NCBI GenBank assembly: GCA_036250225.1
Contig: JAPZLL010000001.1
Coordinates: forward strand, 1,302,001 to 1,366,000
Direction: 5' to 3'
Source of the DNA: Cercophora sp. LCS_1
Taxonomy: Eukaryota; Ascomycota; Sordariomycetes; Sordariales; Lasiosphaeriaceae
DNA: 64,000 nt
Shown here piece by piece: positions 59,579 to 64,000 of the stretch. The translations under genes and the position numbers were made by a program. The first letter of the stretch is position 1; each line of letters starts with the position of its first letter. The notes beneath the pieces are model-generated. The model was not told the origin of the DNA and made no database searches. It was given only the letters and a program-made list of their open reading frames with translations.

Positions 59579-61627
59579 CTAAACACCTCTGAGGTTCTTC
59601 TCCATGGCCTTGACCTCCTCCCGGACCTTCGGGCAGTAATGTTTCCGGAGCAACTCCCCCTCCCACACTGTGGCCGTAAAGGGGTTGCTCCCCTCGACCG
59701 TCTCTGCCAGCGGTTTGAACGTACCGTCGCCTTTCCTCTCCTCCGTATTCCATAGTGCGTTGATTTTCCGTCCGTGTGTATGTATCACATCTTGCAAGAG
59801 CCCGAGTACCGCCTGGCAGGACTTCTCAGGAACTTGCAGCGAGGTGGACATGAGTTGCTTAGTGAATGCTGCTAGTCGGAGAGGAGGCACCGAGCGAATA
59901 TTCCACGGGGGAAGCAGTACACCACTCAGGCACCTCATCAGCAAGACTGTTGTGGTCTGAAGGTTTACCTTGAAGTCGCGCTTGTCGGCGTCGGGGCCTT
60001 CTGGGTCAGGCAGGTGTAAGGACTTCGCGCCGAGCTCGAGATCCGGATTGACGGACAAACTGAGTAGACTGCGGTACAGGTGGGTGGTGAAAAATGAGAG
60101 GTCGAGGTGAAGGTCGGAGCGGGCGTTATGTGCGTCCTGACCCGCCAGCAAGGCGAAGGCAGTCACCGTACACAGGAGTGCCTCCCGACTTGTATCGCGG
60201 ACAGTAGAAGTTTCGTCATCCTCCTCCTCTTCCTCCTGCTCGGCATCTTCTTTCTGCTCCCCCTGCTCGGCGTACCTAATCAGGTCCTTGAGGGCCTCGA
60301 GAAGATCACCGAAGAAGTTTTGATTGATGAGATGGGCGTATTTTGCCAGACCTTCGAGGACGGCGCCCATCAGATGAGGTGACCGTTGCTTGAGAATCCT
60401 GAAGTAGGTGGCAAAGACCATCTTCAGGGTCTCGGATTGCATCTGGTCTCTCTCTTCATGGCTGACACTTGCGTCGGCCTGGGCCATCACCTTCTCGGCC
60501 GCCTTTTCCTCCTTCAATCGCTTGCGTTCCTTCTTGGTGCGGAACACCTTCTTTTGTTTTGGCTTCTGGGCTGCTCCATCGTTGGCACGATCGACCTGCT
60601 CATGTGAAGCCTTGCCCGAAAACTCGGACAGCAGACGCAAATGGAGGAACAGGTTCAACACGCTCTCATGAACACGGTACTCGCGGGCCTTCATCATTTT
60701 TGTCAACAGTGACACTGCTTCCATCGATGGCCTGCCTTCTTCATCTTCATGAAACAGGGTTTCCATCGCCTTTCGACACTTGACAAAGTCAGGATCCAGG
60801 CTCCGTGCGCTGAGCTTCCTCACTAGAATTCTGAGCAGGTCGCCTCGAAAGTTGAAATGTGGGACGGCATTCAACAGCGTGCACGCGCAGGTGATGGCAA
60901 TGTTGGCAATACTCTTGCCCCGCTTATCTCCTCTCTGTGGTGGTGAAGTTGCGTACTGTGCCAGGGTTTTGAGGTATCCGTGATAACCAGAGACCAAAGC
61001 CTGCTCGTATGTCCGCAACCGTTTGACGTCTTTGGAGAGCTGCTCCCCGGCGCTTTCCTCAGTTGCCGGTCGTATCCTGTAACCGGGGATGACATCTCTG
61101 TAAACGGCCATTTGCGTCACGATGCAGATCTTCTGAATCGCGGCAAGTTTGGATTCCCCGATCCGCGCCAACGCTTTGAAAGCACCAGGATGTTCCTCCG
61201 GCTCTTCATTGAGCTGAGTTGCGATCTTTGCCAACTCTTCCTGAGCTCGCCGGATCTGCTCCTTTTCCGGGACCTTGGGCTCCTCGAGAGTCTGCACAGG
61301 CGCCTCCTCAGGTTCGGACTCGGCGTCACTCTCATTCTCGAGCCATTCGGTGTCGCTGGCTACCGATTCGATATCATCCTGGGCGACCCATGCCCCATCC
61401 GTCTTGATAGGAAGTCTCCCCGTGTTTTCTTTTAGGTCTTGCTTCTTTTTATCCTTCTTCTTCCCCTTTCTCGGTCGGGACTCATAATCGTTCTCGAGGT
61501 CCCAATTGGCAGCGCTCTTGAAGAATTGCTTCTGGACTTTGGCGCCGTTAGGAGCCGAATCTCCCTCATCGTCGTGTCCACGTCGGGGTGGCGTAAGCTT
61601 GCGCCGCTTCGACGGGTGGGAAGCCAT
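59579..61627 (-). CDS. NOC3: NOC3, nucleolar complex protein (60S biogenesis)
   Basis: Single exon, 682 residues. Noc3 pairs with Noc2 to move pre-60S particles from nucleolus to nucleoplasm and is also reported in replication licensing. The basic N-terminus (MASHPSKRRKLTPP) and Lys-rich stretch at 50-65 serve nuclear targeting; an acidic segment follows (about 80-120). The Noc3 N-terminal domain at about 150-245 contains FKALARIGESKLAAIQKICI, VYRDVIPGYRIRP and RLRTYEQALVSGYHGYLKTL. HEAT-like helices and the CBF/Noc domain follow (FRGDLLRILVRKL; HLMGAVLEGLAKYAHLINQN; FDVKVNLQ-type region). The frame is open upstream of 61627 but the first ATG that gives the conserved start is used. Divergent from UTP10. 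Confidence 0.92.
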   Translation of the reverse strand: MASHPSKRRKLTPPRRGHDDEGDSAPNGAKVQKQFFKSAANWDLENDYESRPRKGKKKDKKKQDLKENTGRLPIKTDGAWVAQDDIESVASDTEWLENESDAESEPEEAPVQTLEEPKVPEKEQIRRAQEELAKIATQLNEEPEEHPGAFKALARIGESKLAAIQKICIVTQMAVYRDVIPGYRIRPATEESAGEQLSKDVKRLRTYEQALVSGYHGYLKTLAQYATSPPQRGDKRGKSIANIAITCACTLLNAVPHFNFRGDLLRILVRKLSARSLDPDFVKCRKAMETLFHEDEEGRPSMEAVSLLTKMMKAREYRVHESVLNLFLHLRLLSEFSGKASHEQVDRANDGAAQKPKQKKVFRTKKERKRLKEEKAAEKVMAQADASVSHEERDQMQSETLKMVFATYFRILKQRSPHLMGAVLEGLAKYAHLINQNFFGDLLEALKDLIRYAEQGEQKEDAEQEEEEEDDETSTVRDTSREALLCTVTAFALLAGQDAHNARSDLHLDLSFFTTHLYRSLLSLSVNPDLELGAKSLHLPDPEGPDADKRDFKVNLQTTTVLLMRCLSGVLLPPWNIRSVPPLRLAAFTKQLMSTSLQVPEKSCQAVLGLLQDVIHTHGRKINALWNTEERKGDGTFKPLAETVEGSNPFTATVWEGELLRKHYCPKVREEVKAMEKNLRGV

Positions 61628-62080
61628 GGTGTTTTGCTGTTGGGCGGGGAGGTGGTTTGCTGTGAGCCAGGAACAACGGCCATATTTTTTTCTCTGAGCT
61701 GCAACCACCAACCCACCAAAACCTTGGCTTATCCTTATCGCTATCCTCCCATTGGTCGAACCTGCATTATCGATAAAGGGGTCTCCGCAAACCAAAAAAA
61801 TAATTGCGGGAGAGAGTTGAAGCTCGTGGTGAAGCTTTTGCGACTGGAAATTTTTGCCAGACTTGACCAAAGCCGCGGCACTTTGACGCTACTTGGCCTC
61901 TAACCGCAAATCGTGGCCGAGCCTTGCAACTTCTAGCTACCGACTGTTATAATTGACCCTCCGGCTAACGTTCCAAACACTGTTGGCGACAATCCCCAAG
62001 AACTGCCGAACGGGCTGTAGCCCATGCCAACGGCTTGAAGAAGGAGGCACCGAGCCCTGATCTGATCACAGGTACTCAAA
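61628..62080. promoter_or_regulatory. NOC3/UTP10 bidirectional promoter with RRPE-like element
   Basis: A 453-bp spacer between two ribosome-biogenesis genes. GGAAATTTTTGC, with core AAATTTTT at 61848-61855, resembles the ribosomal RNA processing element (core AAAATTTT) known upstream of such genes in ascomycetes. An inverted CCAAT box (ATTGG) is at 61751-61755. I see no PAC motif (GCGATGAG). Assignments are by motif only. Confidence 0.5.
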
Positions 62081-64000
62081 ATGGCAACCTCCCTCGCCGC
62101 GCAGCTTGCGCAAATAGCTGCCAATTCTCGAAGCAGCCTGGACGCACGATCATTGAAGGCGTCGCATTCGAAATCTCTCATCTTCGAGCCCCGGGTTGCC
62201 ACTGGCCAGACATACGCCGAAATCTACTCCATATGCCACCAGGGCTTCGAGGAGCTTTGCCAATTGGATCATCGGTTCGCCCATTTTGGGTCGACTTTGT
62301 TCAGTGATCAGAGTCAGGATGCGGACCGCGCGCAGATGTCCGCGGAAGAGAATGCGGCCCTTGACAAACGGATCGAGGCATTCCTCCATTTGTCGGGGAG
62401 TCGCCTGCGACTCATGCCTGCAATAAAAGCACTGGAGTGGCTTATTCGGCGGTTCAGGTCTGTCTTCCTGATCTTCATAATATGGTGCGCGCCACTAACA
62501 CAACCCCAGGATTCACGAATTCAACACTGCTGCCCTTCTTGCGACTTTCCTACCATACCATACGATCCCCGTATTCGTCACCGTCCTATCGATTCTTCCG
62601 GAAAATTTCCCTCTCGAATACAGATTTCTGGATCCATATGTCCGTTCCCTCACTACCCCTCCACGAGCCGCGATTGTCCAGCAGGCCACGAACCGTCCTA
62701 GCTTCCTGTCGGCTATATCTCAGTATACTCTCGAGTCCTGCAGGTTGAGAACGGAGTATCCTGGGTTGATTACCTTTTGGGGTGGTGTCATGGCGGAAGC
62801 GGTCAATGGCATGCTTGACAAGATGCGCTCAGGCAGGAAGAGCATCCAGTTGCAGAATGATCACGCCCTTCTTCAGCAAATTGGGCCGGTGCTGAGCGAA
62901 TCCTTGGTTATGAAGGAAGTGCCTGGGATCCAAATCGCCAGTTACATGGTCGTCACCATTCTCGCGGCGAAGGGCAGCTTGGAGGACAGTGGATTGACTG
63001 CCTTCATGGACCAACTTGTCCATGGATGGACAGCAGAAACCATTCGGCCCGGTCTGTACTGTTTATGTACACTTTCGCAGTATCGATCCGCAAAGCAGGT
63101 CTCTGCAAAAGTGGCCAAGGCTCTTCTCAAAGTGCCCAATCTTGTTTCCCTTCTCGGGGAGATCCACCAAAGCCATAAGGTTGACCGGCTTACGAATGGA
63201 CTCGCAATCGCCCTCGTTGAGAGATTAGCGAAGAAGGGAGATGCTCGTGGTCTACCAATTGTCAGCGCCTTCCTCACGGCCGGGTTGATCTCAGAGAAGC
63301 ATACTAAGCTTGTCTACAAGACCTTGCTTGTAGCTGCTCACAAAATCACCGACGATGTCGACAAGGATGGCCACGTCCGGAAAGAGCTGGGGTCGGTTCT
63401 GGTTAGCATGTCTCATGCCAGTGGTGAGCTTGGCGAGATCATAAGGGACACTATTGAGGAGGTCGATTTCAGCATCGAGGAACTAGAGTTGAAACTCGAG
63501 ACAGCGGTTCGGCCGAAGCTTGCTATTGAGGCCCCAACAGAAAACGCACCGGAACACCAAGATTCTGACATGGCGGATGATCAGCAGCATCTCGAGGCTG
63601 CTTTTGTCAAGCTTTCGGGGCATCCCGCCCCGAAGACATCGTGCCTATCCAAGGAATCTCTGTCGCTGTTCGACGAGCTGAGCGCATTTTTCCTCCTGGC
63701 GGCTGCTAGCGAAAATGACACCCAACGCTTTGATGGTGCGCCTGTGCTCAGTCGCTCTGAAGCGCCGACAAAGTCGTTTTATCTGAGCTTCTACGTGAGG
63801 ATTTGGTGTGGACCATTCCCTACGTTGGCCAAGGCTGCAGCCTTGGATCGCGTCAAGATCCGCATCAAGGAGGAGGATTTTGTTGAAAAAGACCTGCAAG
63901 CCCTCATTCCCTACTGCATTGCCGCGTTGGGCGATCCTGCAAAGCGTGTCCGCCGAGCTGCTGCTGATCTGGTAGCGGTTCTGGGTCAATCGCTTACCGT
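62081..64000 (+). CDS. UTP10: UTP10, U3 snoRNP component, 5' part only
   Basis: Two exons seen (62081-62457 and 62510 onward; 52-nt intron GTCTGT...CCCAG), open to the window edge; about 622 residues of a protein that is usually near 1800. Utp10 (human HEATR1) is a HEAT-repeat protein of the small-subunit processome (UTP-A/t-UTP), needed for rDNA transcription and early 18S processing in the nucleolus. The start MATSLAAQLAQIAANSRSSL, then KSLIFEPRVATGQTYAEIY and LHLSGSRLRLMPAIKALEWL match the conserved N-terminus; splicing joins RRFR to IHEFNTAALLATFLPYH. The downstream frame continues as helical HEAT-type sequence with no stop. The C-terminus is missing only because the window ends. Confidence 0.93.

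Noticed and set aside
1..64000. tRNA genes, CRISPR arrays, transposase or reverse-transcriptase genes
   Set aside because: No intact T-arm/A-box pair, no regularly spaced repeats and no RT, integrase or transposase motifs were seen by eye on either strand.

Overview
The window is 64 kb of nuclear DNA from a filamentous ascomycete (Pezizomycotina), most likely a Sordariomycete. Evidence: short GT..AG introns (most 47-75 nt, in almost every multi-exon gene), a STE12 regulator with the two C-terminal C2H2 fingers seen in filamentous fungi, an alternative NADH dehydrogenase, a BUD4/anillin-type protein and a Ser-rich GPI-type surface protein. I cannot name the species. Most gene models were assembled by hand by joining exons whose splice junctions restore known protein motifs in frame.

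Layout. 1-7.1 kb: no convincing gene. 7.1-8.9 kb: bZIP transcription factor (+). 8.9-12.3 kb: spacer. 12.3-13.4 kb: NFKBIL1-like protein (+). 14.1-14.5 kb: small secreted Ser-rich protein (-). 15.6-18.2 kb: SIN1/AVO1, the TORC2 subunit (-), head-to-head with a PRCC-domain protein (18.8-20.0 kb, +). 20.2-22.2 kb: conserved fungal protein of unknown function (-). 24.3-32.4 kb: giant USP-family deubiquitinase (-, nine coding exons). 34.5-35.4 kb: POP3, an RNase P/MRP subunit (+). 35.6-37.2 kb: alternative NADH dehydrogenase (-). 39.0-43.4 kb: BUD4 (+). 44.8-45.6 kb: HIS6 (-), divergent from FAF1 (45.9-46.9 kb, +). 48.0-50.5 kb: STE12 (-). 50.5-59.6 kb: 9-kb gene-poor stretch. 59.6-61.6 kb: NOC3 (-), divergent from UTP10 (62.1 kb to the window end, +, truncated).

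Functional themes. Four genes belong to ribosome and RNA processing (POP3, FAF1, NOC3, UTP10); NOC3 and UTP10 share a 453-bp bidirectional promoter with an RRPE-like element. Signalling and morphogenesis are represented by SIN1, STE12, BUD4 and the bZIP factor. The rest is housekeeping (HIS6, NADH dehydrogenase, deubiquitinase). The two long gene-poor spacers lie upstream of transcription factors (bZIP and STE12).

I found no CRISPR, no tRNA gene, no secondary-metabolite cluster and no obvious multi-gene novel system. The most interesting unexplained signals are a hairpin-rich, poly(A)-tailed short element at about 33.8-34.1 kb (minus strand), a second hairpin chain ending in TTTTT near 44.03-44.15 kb, a frame conflict at the N-terminus of the NADH dehydrogenase, and several splice choices that could create isoforms (STE12, HIS6, deubiquitinase).
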